Below, piece after piece: positions 44,395 through 57,700 of a DNA stretch of 64,000 bases. Numbering within the stretch: position 1 is the first letter of the stretch; the number at the start of each line of letters is the position of its first letter. The stretch spans positions 6,558,945 through 6,622,944 of the forward strand of contig NC_092541.1 of assembly GCF_037038585.1 (NCBI RefSeq), read 5' to 3'. This DNA comes from Patagioenas fasciata (taxonomy: Eukaryota; Chordata; Aves; Columbiformes; Columbidae). The notes below the pieces were generated by a model. It was not told the origin of the DNA and did not search any database. It worked only from the letters and a program-made list of their open reading frames with translations. Position numbers and translations under genes: made by a program.

Positions 44395-45320
44395 CATCAT
44401 AGCGTCATTTTGGTTGGAAGAGACCCTCGTATCATCAAGTCCAACCGTTAACCCAGTACTGCCCCATGTCCTGAGAACCTCATGTCCGTCTGTCCAGCCC
44501 TCCAGGGACGGTGACTCCAGCACTGCCCTGGGCAGCCTGTTCCAATGCCCCACAGCCCTTTGGGGAAGAAATTGTTCCCAGATCCAACCTCAACCTCCCC
44601 TGGCGCAACTTGAGGCCGTTTCCTCTGCTCCTGGCGCTTGTTCCTGGGGAGCAGAGCCCGACCCCCCTGGCTCCAAGCTCCTTTCAGGCAGTTCAGAGAT
44701 CAGAAGGTCTCCCCTCAGCTCCTGTTCTCCAGCTGAGCCCCCCAGCTCCCTCAGCCGCTCCCATCACACTTGTGCTCCAGCCCCTCACCAGCTCCGTTCC
44801 CTTCTCTCCACTCGCTCCAGCACCTCAAGGCCTTTCTTGAGCCCTCAGGTGATTTTGGTGCCACTGGCACCACCATTTTGTGCACTGAGGTGATCCCGCC
44901 ACCCCTGGTGCCGCCATTTTGAGCCCTGAGGTGATTCTGGTGCTGCCATTTTGAACCCTGAGCTGAGGGGCCCAAAACTGCCCCCAGGGTTGGCGGTTTG
45001 GCCTCCCCAGGTCCCAGCACAGGTTCGGTCGCTGGCCTGGGCCTGCTGGCCACACCAGTGCTGGTCCCAGCCAGGGTCCTGTGGCCCCTTGGCCCCGGGC
45101 ACACGCTGGCTCACGTTCAGCCGCTGGCACCAATAGCCCCGGGTCCTTTTCCAGCCGCTCCTCCCCAGCTGCAGCGTCCATGGGGTTGCTGTGACCCAGG
45201 GGCAGGACCCGGCACTTGCCCTTGGTGACCCTCAGACACCATCCAGGCCGTGAGCTGCAGCTTCTCCAGGAAAATGCTGGGGATACAGCGTCAAAGGCTT
45301 TGCTGAAGTCTAAGTAATTC
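44395..45320 (-). repeat. CR1: CR1 LINE 3' region with internal 32-42 base units
   Basis: The inverted CR1 3' end (ATCATAGCGTCATTTTGGTT) continues to CTTCTCCAGGAAAATGCTGG and GCTTTGCTGAAGTCTAAGTA. Between 44838 and 44960 three units each end in CCATTTTG (for example GTGCCGCCATTTTGAGCCCT), which ordinary CR1 copies here lack. The same subfamily is found inverted at 50.4-50.9 kb. Confidence 0.88.
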
Positions 45321-45604
45321 TTTAGTAAAGGTTGTTGAAAGATCCCTTGGAAAGCAAAATGCGGGAAAGAGGTAAATCTTGAACCTGAACCTTTTCCTCT
45401 GTGATTAATGGGATGTAATTTATTTTCCGATAAGAAATCTCAGTAAAACGGGGAAAGACAAAAGGTCTGTTTTGGGACTTTCTGTAGGAACTTTTTCTTC
45501 CCTTTGCCCGTGCTGAACTGCCCCATCCCAGTTGAAGCACAACTTGCCAGTTTTTAACTTTAATTTTATTGTTAGGTGTTTTTAGAGGTAAATTTAGTAA
45601 TGAA

Positions 45605-46055
45605 GTATCAGAAATACAGGCCACAAAGGTGATTAAGGGCCTGGAACGTCTTTCCTGTGAAGAGAGGCTGGGGGAGCTGGGACTGTTGAGCCTTGAGAAG
45701 AGAAAGCTCAGGGGATCTTATCAATGTGTGTCAATATCTGACGTGCAGAACGAACAGGAGGGAGCTGGACTCCTGGGGCGCCATGATAGGGCAAGAACAA
45801 AAGGGCATAAACTTAAAAACAATGCGAACGCAAGAAAACCACTTTTCAAATCTATTTTTTTGAACTGTGCGAGGCTGCTCAAACCCGGAGCAAGTTGCCC
45901 AGAGAGGCTGTGGAATCGCTGTCTGTGCAGGTGTTGAACCCCGGCGCAGCCAGGACGGCTCTCAGGACAGGACAGACTGCCTGAGCCGGGCTTGGACCAG
46001 CCGAGCTCAGGAGGGTCCCTTCCCACCCGAGCAAGCCTGTGATCCGTGACATCCC
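45605..46055 (+). repeat. CR1: CR1 LINE 3' fragment
   Basis: GGTGATTAAGGGCCTGGAAC, then GAGCCTTGAGAAGAGAAAGC, TTGCCCAGAGAGGCTGTGGA and GGGTCCCTTCCCACCCGAGC. Confidence 0.82.
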
Positions 46056-46119
46056 GAAAACCGTCGTCCTTAGTTTCCAAACCTGACTTATTTTACGTTG
46101 GGATCTTGTGTAATGGATA

Positions 46120-46710
46120 AAAATTTCCACTCCAACCCATTTTGTGAAACCCAAAAAACCCCTCAGCATTACTGGATTTAAAGAAATTGCAAACTAGACA
46201 AGAGCAGCCGTCTCCCCCTGTTATTTTAACAGCCTCGAGATATTCCAGCTGGGCACCGAGCGCCTCCGTTCTCTCTGTAGCAGCCGTTCCCACAGCATCG
46301 GTCCCCACAGCATCGGTACCCACAGCATGGGTACCCACAGCATCGGTACCCACACCGTCGGTACCCACAGCATGGGTACCCACAGCATCGGTACCCACAG
46401 CATGGGTACCCTCAGCATAGGTACCCACAGCATCGGTACGCACAGCATCGATACCCACAGCATCGGTACCCACACCATCGATACCCACAGCATAGGTACG
46501 CACAGCATCGGTACCCACACCATCGATACCCACAGCATAGGTACCCACAGCATGGGTACCCACACCATCGGTACCCACAGCATCGGTACCCGGACGCCCG
46601 GCGGAGCAGACAGGAGCAGTAACGGCAGCAGCCACTCCCAGCCGGGATCTCCAGCCTCGTTTCTTACCATCTCGAACAAAGGCAGTGAAGAAAGTCCATG
46701 TTCTACACGT
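46120..46710 (+). repeat. Segmental duplicate, copy 1, with long minisatellite
   Basis: The flanks CCTCAGCATTACTGGATTTA, AAGAAATTGCAAACTAGACA and GCTGGGCACCGAGCG on the left, and GCGGAGCAGACAGGAGCAGT and GCCTCGTTTCTTACCATCTC on the right, recur in the same order at 61.8-62.1 kb. In the middle (46287-46592) lie about 20 copies of the 15-base unit CCCACAGCATCGGTA. Confidence 0.9.
46287..46592. repeat. 15-base minisatellite CCCACAGCATCGGTA, about 20 units
   Basis: Regular 15-base units with variants such as GGGTA, GATA and AGGTA at the unit ends. Open in all or most frames; I do not interpret the VGTDA-type frame as a protein. Confidence 0.95.
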
Positions 46711-46714
46711 GATC

Positions 46715-47870
<1,156 letters not shown>

Positions 47871-47876
47871 CAGCCT

Positions 47877-48560
47877 CAGACTCCTCCAAGGCAGCTGCCT
47901 GGGATGGTTTTATTTGTAGGAATCTCTCTCCTCCAGGATCCACCCAAAGTCTCCACCCAGGCATCTCCTGGGTTCTCAAGAGCTCCTCTGACAGTGCCCC
48001 AGGATCCTGGTACCAGCCCCAGACTCCTCCACAGAAGCTACCGGAGAAGACCTTTTTCTTCTGCAGGAAGCTTTGACCTCTAGAACGCACCGAGACTCTT
48101 CCCAGACTCTGCTGCAGCTGTTTGAGCTCTGCTTTCACTGTCTGAGATCCCAGCTCGCTGCCCCCGACTCCTCCAAGGAAGCTACCGAAGATGACTTTTC
48201 TCACGCTAGAAGCTCGCTTCTCTGGGAAGAACCCGAAACTCCTCCCAGGCACCTCCTGGAGTATTTTGACCTCTGCTCCAGGGACAGAAGATGCTGGGTG
48301 GCAGCCTCAGACTCTTCCAATGAATCTACCCGAGGTGATTTTTCTTTCTGCGTGGAAACTCTGTCCTGCAGGACCCACCCAAGACTCCTCCCAGGTACTC
48401 GCACAGTCACCTCACTTCCTATAGGAAGCTGAGAGCCCAGGTGGAAGCCCCAGACTCCTCCAGGGAAGCCACCTGACGTGATTGTTCTCTTTTGGAGAAA
48501 ACTGCTGCATCTGGGACCTGCCAGAGACTCCTCCTGCTCTGGTCCTGTCTGGTCCCTGCC
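47877..48560. repeat. Tandem repeat, period 143-144, before the MROH-like start
   Basis: The anchor CAGACTCCTCCAAGGAAGC (with variants) recurs at 47877, 48020, 48164, 48308 and 48451, giving spacings of 143, 144, 144 and 143. Each unit also repeats a TTTTTCTTCTG-like and a CCACCCAAGACTCCTCCCAG-like segment. The repeat ends about 190 bases before the start codon at 48750. Confidence 0.88.
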
Positions 48561-48749
48561 CCACGGTGTGTCCCCAGCACGTGTCCCTGTGCCACGGCAG
48601 CCCTGGGCCAGGCACCGTGCCCTGCGGTGAGGTCACAATGTCTGGGTTCTACCTCCTCCTCCTGGGGCTGGTGTTGCCTTGGTTTCTTGTGGAGTTTGAG
48701 GGAGGAGAACCTGTTAAGAGGAGAGCGTTGATCTGGGAGATCTGCAGCC

Positions 48750-51700
48750 ATGAGGAGGATGAGGGCGCTCCGAGGTGAGGGGCTGGCGGGAGGCTGAGGC
48801 AGCGACTGTCCCTCCAGGTGCTGGGGGCCGCGTCCCCGTGCCCTCCCCTCCCGTCCTGCTGCCAGGCACCTCCCTGAGGGCTCTGTCCTGTCCCTGCCCT
48901 CCATGGAGCAGCCTGGGATGGCTCCGAGACAGCCTGGCCCAGCGGCTCTTGTGGTGCTGCCCAGCCCCAGCCCTCCCGGCCCCCTGGCAGAGCCCCGTGT
49001 CCATCCCTGCCCAGCTCAGCCCGGCGCTGGGCTCCCTCCAGCACGTCGCTGCTGTCCCGGCACCGGGGACCCCAGACTGGGCCCAGTCCCCCAGGGGGTC
49101 TGCCCAGTGCTGCAGCGAGGGGCACACTCCCACCTCTCATCCCACCGACTGCTCCTGCCAGCCCAGCCCAGCACGGGCTGGTGGTGCTGGGGAGGCTGGG
49201 GAGACCTTCACCCCCCTGCTGGAAGCTCTGCGGCCAGCAATACCAGTTCCTTCTTTCCTTCCAGCTCTCTGTCCGTGCGTGTGTCCCCCGTTCAGAGCCT
49301 CCAGTCCTGAGGACAGAGCCCGGGCAACCGGGACTGTCCCTGAGGCTGTCGACACCTTTGTGGCCATTGGGACATCTCGGCTGAAACAGCTGCAAGACCG
49401 TGAGGTGAGGTGGGGGGTGAGGGCTCCCCTCCACGCCCTGGGCTTCCCCAGGGCCATGGCAGAGAGGGATCTTGTCCGATGGCATCTCTGCCCTGCAAGC
49501 TGTGTCCCCAAGCGCTGATCCTGCCGCTCAGGTGGGACTAATGTCGCTGCTCCCTCCCTCCTGTCCCCAGGAGCTCTCAGCTCTCTCCTGGGCAGGGCAG
49601 GGCCTCTGCCATCAGCCCCAGCTTCTCCCCACTGCCTTTCCCCAGGTACCCAAGGCCCCTCCTGAGCTTTGGTTTGGAGCTGTCCCAGCAGCCCGGGGCT
49701 CCTGCCTGTGCGAGGAGCGACACCGGGTGCAGGGTGCTCATGGCTTCTCCCCCTCAGGGCAGGGACTGGTCCCCACACCTTCCCCTTGCCCGCCTGGCAC
49801 CTTCCCTCTGACCGCCACCTTCCCCGTCCTCAGGAGTGACCCCCACGGCCTCTTCCCCTGGTGGGGTCCGTGTCCCTCTCTGGCTCTCTGCTTGTCTCAG
49901 AGCTGCCGCAGAAGATCTTGCCGTTGCCCGTGGCTCTCCTGAGCCTGCAGCTCGTACCTCATGCCCGTGTCCCACAGACGGTTTGGAGGACAGTGGGTCT
50001 CTCTGGTGGCTCCCTGGGAACAAGGGCAAAACGAGTCCCATCACTGCCCTTGGTGGTCTGTCCCCAGGGCGACCGGGTGGACACGTACCGGGAGCTGGAG
50101 CGTGCCTTGCAGGGAGAGGATGGCTGCTTGCCCAGTGGTGTCGTGAACCGCCTCATCGCAGAGGCCTCGGGTGACCTGCGAGCAGCCCAGGTGAGCTTGT
50201 TCTCCAACAGGGCCACCAAAGCAGCGTGCCTCCATCCCTGGGTTCTGGGGAAATACAGGGATGTTCCTCGGTTATTCAGACCCAGGGAGGTCCTCAGAGA
50301 GGAGCTCTGGGGACTCCTCATGACAGAATTTGAAGAGGCGACAGAGCTGTGCAGAGAAGTGGACTTGGGGTTGTTTCTAACTGAGCAAGAGCTGGCGTCA
50401 GGCTCAATGTTACTTCTTGAATGCTGTGCTATACCTCGAATCCTGGGATCGGTTTTGGGCCCATCACTACAAGACATCCCTTGAGGTGCTGGAGCGAGTT
50501 GAGAGAAGGGAACGGAGCTGGTGAGGGGCTGGAGCACAAGTGTGATGGGAGCGGCTGAGGGCCCTGGGGGGTTCAGCTGGAGAACAGGAGCTGAGGGGAG
50601 ACCTTCTGATCTCTGAACTGCCTGAAAGGAGCTTGGAGCCAGGGGGGTCGGGCTCTGCTCCCCAGGAACAAGCGCCAGGAGCAGAGGAAACGGCCTCAAG
50701 TTGCGCCAGGGGAGGTTGAGGTTGGATGTGGGAACAATTCCTTCCCCAAAGGGCTGTGGGGCATTGGAACAGGCTGCCCAGGGCAGTGCTGGAGTCACCA
50801 GCCCTGGAGGGTTGGACAGACGGACATGAGGTTCTCAGGACATGGGGCAGTGCCAGGGTCGGGTTAACAGTTGGAGTCAATGATCTTGAGGGGCTTTTCC
50901 AACCAAAATGATTCTGTAATTCTATGCGGCGCTTTTTCAGGGTGCGATGGATGACGTGAAGATGGCCGCCAGTGACTTCTTGGTGGCTCTGGCCCGCACC
51001 CACTTCTACTTCGTCATGGCTGAGCTGCAGAGCCACCTGAAGGTGGTGGGGAAGGTCCCTGATGAGGCTGTGCTCATCACCTTGGGCAAGATGGCTGGCA
51101 GCTATGGTACGGCACATGCAGCCTCCTGGTTTTGGCAGGGGTCTGTGATAACAGGGAGAAGGGATCCCCCCTCCCTAAATGCCCTGTCTTGAACCGGGGG
51201 GACTCTGGAGTTGCCGTGCCTCCTCGCTTGGTGCCAGGACTGGCCAGCAGCTCTGCCTCACCAGCCCAGTCCTGGTGCTTGGACAGTAGGACCCCACTGG
51301 AGACAAACTCGCAGGGTCTCTGTCCCCCACTGTCCCCCCTATTTCCCCACAGGGCTTCCCCGTGTCCCCCTCGGGAAGGCCACCCTCCCCACACCCTCTG
51401 GTGTGTCCCACGTGGCCCAGCAGCTCCAGCCTTGCCAGAGATGGACCCTGGTGTCCCCTGTGTGCCACTGACCCTCTGGGTCCCTCTGTCCCTTCTCTGC
51501 AGCCCTGCGCTGTGTCCCCTTCGCGGGAGCGACGCTGCTGGCCCTGCGCAGGACGCTGAGCCGGGCGGGGAGCGGCCGGACCCTGCGCACCATCTGCGGG
51601 GGTGAGTGTCAGCTCGGCCAGGGCCCGCGCAGGGGCTGGGTGGCCTTTGGTGGCTCCATGTGACCCTAGAGGAGAGGTGGTGGGTGTCAGCCCAGCCGGG

Positions 51701-54700
51701 ATCCCAAACTGCTGAGTGCGCAGAGGAGCGGGGGAAGCCTGGGAGGTTTCTGTGGGCAGGACACGTCAGGAGCTCCCGGGTCCCTTCCCGTGGCTTCTGT
51801 TCCTTACAAAGAGGAGCTACGAAGATGCTGAGGGGTCTGGAGCATCTTTCTTCTGAGGAAAGGCTGAGAGAGCTGGGGCTGTTCAGCCTGGAGGAGGCTG
51901 AGAGGGGACCTTATTTATTCTGGTAAATATCTGAAGGGTGGGTGTCAGAGGGTGGAGCAGACTCTGTTCAGTGGTGCCCAGCGCCAGGGTGAGGGGCGAC
52001 GGGCACAGACTGAAACACAGGAGGCTCCATCTGAACATGAGGAGAAAGTTGTGTGCTGGGAGGTGCCAGAGCCTGGCCCAGGCTGCCCAGAGCGGGTGTG
52101 GAGTCTCCTTCTCTGAGACATTCAACCCCCCTGGGATCCTGTGTGATCTGCTCTGTGACCCCGCGTGAGCAGGTGGGGCTGGGGATCTGCAGAGGTCCTG
52201 GAACCCAGCCAGTCTGTGGTTTTGTGATTCCCCTGCTCTCCCCTGGGGTTTGAAGTCCCTGCACTGAAAGCAGACGATGTGGGAAGGGAAGGGGCTGTGG
52301 TGGCAAATGCTGGAGGCAAAGGGACCACTGAGGAGGAACAGGTGCGGTGGGGAGGTGAGAAACAGCGGGGTCTTAGAATCCAGACACGTCCAGAGCACAG
52401 CTTGTCCTCGGATCCAGATCTGGTCCTGGACTGGGCCCTGCTGAGCCTGGGGCTGTACGTAAAGCAGGCTTGGGCGAGGGCGCAAGGACCTTTCCCTGCT
52501 GCAGACTCCCATGTGCTCCCTTGTCCTTTCCCTTTCCTGGTGCAGTTCTGGAGCGATGGTCCGAGGGCATCACCGTGTACTTGTGCAGCCAGAAGCGCCG
52601 CCCCTTTCCTCGCAGCAGGGCAGCACAGCTCTGTGGAGACATTTACCCGCTCTTCCATCACGCGGTGGTAAATTGGCTGGGCTGCAAGGAGGAACAGGTG
52701 AGAGGTGCTGCTTCCCACAGCTGGGGCTGCAGAGGGGGTGTCCATGGCAGTGGGTCCGTCTGTGCCCCGTGGGGTGGAGCAGAGGGAGGCGGGGAAGGGA
52801 AGGGGTCTGGGGGGAAAGCCCCCGAGTGGGGAGCCTGCTGGCACTGTGCCTGGGGCTGGGGGCTCCCTGGAGAGAAGCAGCCGAGTCCTGTGGCCTTGGG
52901 CTACCAGCCTGGGGAAACGCTGGCTCTGCTCTGGAGTCCCTCTCCCATGGGGCAGAAGGGAAAGGGAACCCCTCCCATTGGGAAGGGCAGACTGGTGTCC
53001 AGGGCGTGCTGAGCACCAGGCAGAGCTTCAGCCGCCCAAGCAGAGCCTCTCCCTTCCCTCCCCAGGATAATCGGGCTGTCCTGGGTGCGGTGGCTGCCAT
53101 GGTTGGTGTCCTTGTGTGTGAGCAGCGGCACTGTCAGCGTGCCCGGGAGCAGCTCCTCCGGCTCCTGCGCCAGCAGCAGCGGGTCCAGGACACCTCCCGG
53201 GTCACCGAGGTGAGGACTCGCGCAGGGCCCGGCGTGGCTGATCGGCGGCTCTGTGCCAGTGCCACGCGGTGCTGGGGGGCTGTGGGGTGCCAGGGGAGCT
53301 GGGAAGCCCTTAGAGAAGGAGCAGGGAGAGCAGAGGAGGCCTGAGGCTTCCTGGGCTCTTTGGGCAAGAAAAGAGCAATGGAGGGGACAGGGGGAACCGA
53401 GAGTCCCTGGCGTTCATCTTCTTGGGGAGGGAGGCACTGGCACCTCCCTGAGGCCCTATGCGTGGGCAGAGCTTTGCTGTAACGTCCAGTGCCGTCCAGT
53501 GAGGGACAAGGTCCGAGTGGGAAGTGCCAGGAGGAGACATTTCTTCCTGGAAAGGGCTGTGGGGCATTGGAACAGGCTGCCCAGGGCAGTGGTGGAGTCA
53601 CCAGCCCTGGAGGGGTTGAACAGGTGGAGATGAGTTTCTCAGGGACATGGGGTAGTGCCAGGGATGGGGTAACGTTGGACTCAATGATCTTGAGGGTCTT
53701 TTCCAACCAAAATGATTCTATGATTCTACGAATCGGAGTTGTCAGCAGTGTCCCTGTGCAGAGGGCAGAGACCCTCTGGTGCTGCTCTGAGGGGGGCAAA
53801 CAAGGACCCCGGGTGGGAGGGTTTGGGGATGTCCCTGGGAGCTGACATCAGGGGCTCCCCTCTTCCCAGCTCTGCTGGGCTTCTCCTTTCCCTGGAGCAT
53901 TGCGCTGGCTTTAACCTCCTCTTCCTCTCCCCTCCCCGTTCTCTTGTAGAACCTCGGCCACGTACTGCAGATGCTGGGGGGAGGTCAGACCCCAACCCCA
54001 CGGGGCTCAGCTCTCGCCACCCGCACCACTGGGCACCGCCAGGTAAGGGGAGCCTGCGGGGCAGGGCAGGGTGTCCCTCCGCCAGGACCAGCTGCAGACC
54101 AGCACGCCAGGGTGCGAGCCAGGGGCCATGGAGGAGCCTTAAGACGGCAGGAGGAGCAATGCTGGGATCCCAGGGAATGGCAGAAGATGTGCTGGGGAGG
54201 GTCGGTTGGACATGAGGAAAAAGTTCTTCACCCAGAGGTGCTGGACACTGAACAGGCTCCCAGGGAGGTGTCACGGCCCCAACCTGACAGTGTTCAAGAA
54301 GAGACTGGACACCGTCCTCAGACCCACGGTGTGAACTGTGGGGTGTCCTGTGCAGGGACAGGAGTTGGACTCAAGATCCTTGTGGGTTCCTTCCAACTCG
54401 GGACATTCTGTGATTCTGTGCTTGGAAGGGGGTGGAGGGGCAGCCTGGTTCCCACAGTGATTTCCCTCTCGGCCAAGCTGCAGGAGGAGCAAGGGAGGGG
54501 AGGAAGGCAGAGAGCACCAATTCTTTTCAGTCCCTCTCAAGGCCGATGCACATTTCTCTCAAACGACCCTTGTTCCCGCAGGTCCCTGGTGTGACTGAGG
54601 AGCCTGGCCCAGCCCATAAGGCAAAGCCATCCCGCCTCATGACGCTGCAGGGTAAGGAGAGGGGACGGGGCGATGTCCCTGTGCCGTGGCAGCTCTGTCC

Positions 54701-57700
54701 CTGTCCTCGGCAGCCAGGGGCAGCCGCCTGCTAATGCAGAGTGCAATTTCTTCCCTGCAGCCCGAACCTGCCCCGCAGCTGTTCTGCGGTCCCAGCTGAG
54801 GCAGGGGAGCGAGGCCCAGCGTGTGTCAACCCTGAGCCTGCTGGGAGAGCTGGCCCGCTCTGACGGTCAGTGCCAGGGGCCGGGGACACACGGCAGGGGC
54901 TGGGGCTGCTGGGCTGAATGCTGGAATGGGCTGGAAGTGGTGCAGCTGCACCCGAGAGGAGCTGCAAAGAGCGGGTCCCCCAGCCGAGCTGACACCCTGT
55001 GATCATGCTCAAGCTGTCCCCAGCAGTTAGAAATGGGGGCCCACCAGGGACGATGCTCCAGGCTCAGTGACACGAGTGGATAGCTTGCACAGGAGATGCT
55101 CGTACCAGTGCCATTTCTCTCATTCTCTGCGTTACCAGAGCTTTCGGTGCCTGTAAAATAGCCCTGCCTCTAGAAACAGAGTCACTCTGGGCACACCCCT
55201 GCCTGCTGTGAATTCAGAGTCAGGCCCTGCTTCTCTGTCCCACCAGTGTATGTGAAGCTTGGAAGCTTCAAGGGATCCTTCTGCCATCAGGCTCTGCCTC
55301 AACACACCTCTCTGTGTCTCTTCCAGATCCTGTAGCAAGGCAGAAGCTGCCCCAGGTGGTGGCAGCCGTGCAGCTGGTGTGCACCGACCCCAGCGCCCAG
55401 GTGAGCTGCTTTGGGAAGGGACAGTGCTGCCAGGGAAGGCCGAGAAACCCCTTCCCTCGGGGCAGAGCCTGACCAGACCATGGCAGCAGCAGAAGCTTCT
55501 GCCGTGCCCTCATCGTCTCCCCGTGAGCCACAAAGGCTTTGCCAAGCACAGGCGGCTTCCCTGTGGTTTGGAACAGGGGTTGATAACCACGCTCTCCCCG
55601 GCAGGTGCGGAGGGCAGTTCTGGAGTTCATCCGGGAACTGCTCAGCTCCGGCTCCCAGAGCTGCTGGCCATGGGATGTGGTGGGGCACATCTTCAGCGAG
55701 TACAGCCGGAGCTCGGGCAGACTGGTAAGGACAGAGCAGGACACCGGGGCTTCGGCCGGTGCCGGGGCCGTGCTGAGAGCTCCGCAGGCGCCCTTGCCCA
55801 TGGAGAGCTCCACACCGCAGGGCCATTGGTGCCAGCTCGGCCATCGCAGCGGCCTCCACAGGGCTGTGCCATGGTGGTGGAGATGTCAGGGTGACGTGGG
55901 TTTGCACCTGGACACGCCACCCGGGACTGCCTGCACGCCCCACGGGCTGAGCTGTGCCCACACACACCTCCAGCAAAGCTGCCTTGTGAAGGGAGAGGCA
56001 GACTTGTGGGAACAGGACATCATCCGTCCCAAAATGCTGATGGGCCATCAGCCCAGCTCAGCCCGTGCACACAGGTGGGCCTGGCTAGAGGAGCTTTCTG
56101 TGGTGTTCTCGTGCCCCGGCTCTCCAAAGCACGCCCTGCCCATCCCATAGCAGCCTGGGGCCCACATCCCTTCTGCCAAGGGGACAGGCTGCGTGGCAGC
56201 CCCTGCGGTGAGTGTTTCCAGCCGGGCACCCAGGAGATGAAGGCCAGGGATGGCTCAGCCTCCTGCCGGCTTGCCAAGGATCTTCCCTCTCTGGCTGGAG
56301 CGTCTGGCTGCTGGGAGATGGGTGTGTGCCACTCTTCTCCAGGGCTCCAGGAGGCTGTTTTGGGAGCAGGGCAAAGGGAAGGGCTTCTAGATTCTCCTTC
56401 GGGAGGTCGCTGCTCCCGGGATGCTGGTGCAGCAGCAGTGGGGGGGCCGTGCCTGAGCCTGGTCGGTCGGGAGCTGAGAGGAACGGAGGTTTTGCCAAGT
56501 CTGTCTTGCAGGCGGCAGGAGGCCTTTTTGCCTGGGAGCCGCCGGAGGACAGGGCTCTTCAGTCCTTGTGCGTGGACATCCTGGGCTCGCTGGATGTCAC
56601 TCGGAGAGGGATGTCCCAAGTAAGTTGCCCTCTGGCCTGCTGCTGTGGCCACTTCTTGCCTTCAGAGTGTTTTCCATTGCTCTTCCTCATGGCCTGAACC
56701 TCTCCCCTCACGTGTGCTGAAGCACACGAGGCTCAGGGAAATGTAGACCATTCTTTACATCTTGGAGCCGAGTGGAGATGCTGATGTGCTGAATTGCTCG
56801 GTTCTTCTCTGCAGCTCCTGTGGCCCAGGCTGCTGCAGTACGTGGTGCCAGCCCAGTACAGCGGCGTGCTGATCCCGCTGTCCCGCTGCCTGCGAGCCCT
56901 GCTGGAGAGACGGGAGAGCGCGGGATGCGAGGAAGAGGAGGAGCCCGATGCTGTGGGCTCGCAGGAGCAAGGTAGGAGCCCCAGGGAGTGCTGCTGGGTT
57001 TGGAAGGGGCTCAGACCAGTCTGTGTCTCCCTGTGCCCCACGAACCCTGAGCAGGAGCCCAGGAAAAGCAAAGGGCAGAGTCAGGCTCAGGCTCCTGGGG
57101 AGCCGGGGCTCCTTCCTGGCCATGCTGGATCTGCCTTCATCCCCCCATGCGGGGCAGCCTGGGGAGCCCCCGGGCCAGCACTGTGGCCGTGCAGCTGCTC
57201 TCAGCCCTGTGTGGGCCACGGGAGGTACGAGGGTCAGGGCACAGCGGGGCCTCTTCATCTCACCAGCCTTTCCCCCTCCCCGCAGCCCGGCTGCCGGCTC
57301 CCCAGGCGCTGCTGGCTCGACTGCTGGTGAGTAGCGGGGCCCTGGGGAAAGAAAGAGCTTTTCTGGCAGCACTCCCGAGCCTGCCCGAGCCTCTCGGGGA
57401 TCCCAGTCCTGTCTCGGGGATGGCTCTGGTGGCAGGGGTGACCCATCTCTCCTGCCCTCACCCAGGTGCTGGCGGCAGCTCCTCACACCAGCAGCGACCG
57501 CGCAGTCGCTGCCTTGCAGCTGCTGCAGGCCCTGCAGGGCTGGATCTGCGGGGCCTTGGGGACAGCGTGGGCCACTGAGATCCCCCTCCTGCTGCAGCAC
57601 CTGGCAGGTAAAGTGTGGGTGAGGGGAGAGGCTGGAGAGGAGGGAGGGGCAGCTTCCCAGCGGTCACACAGTGGGTTCAGCCATGGTCAGCGTGACCTTC

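Noticed and set aside
48649-49778. Long minus-strand frames opposite the first MROH-like exons
   Set aside because: GC-rich shadow frames; the plus-strand exons have splice sites and family motifs, the minus-strand ones do not.
49959-51117. Minus-strand frames of 279 and 216 codons in MROH-like introns
   Set aside because: They run through an inverted reading of the CR1 at 50.4-50.9 kb.
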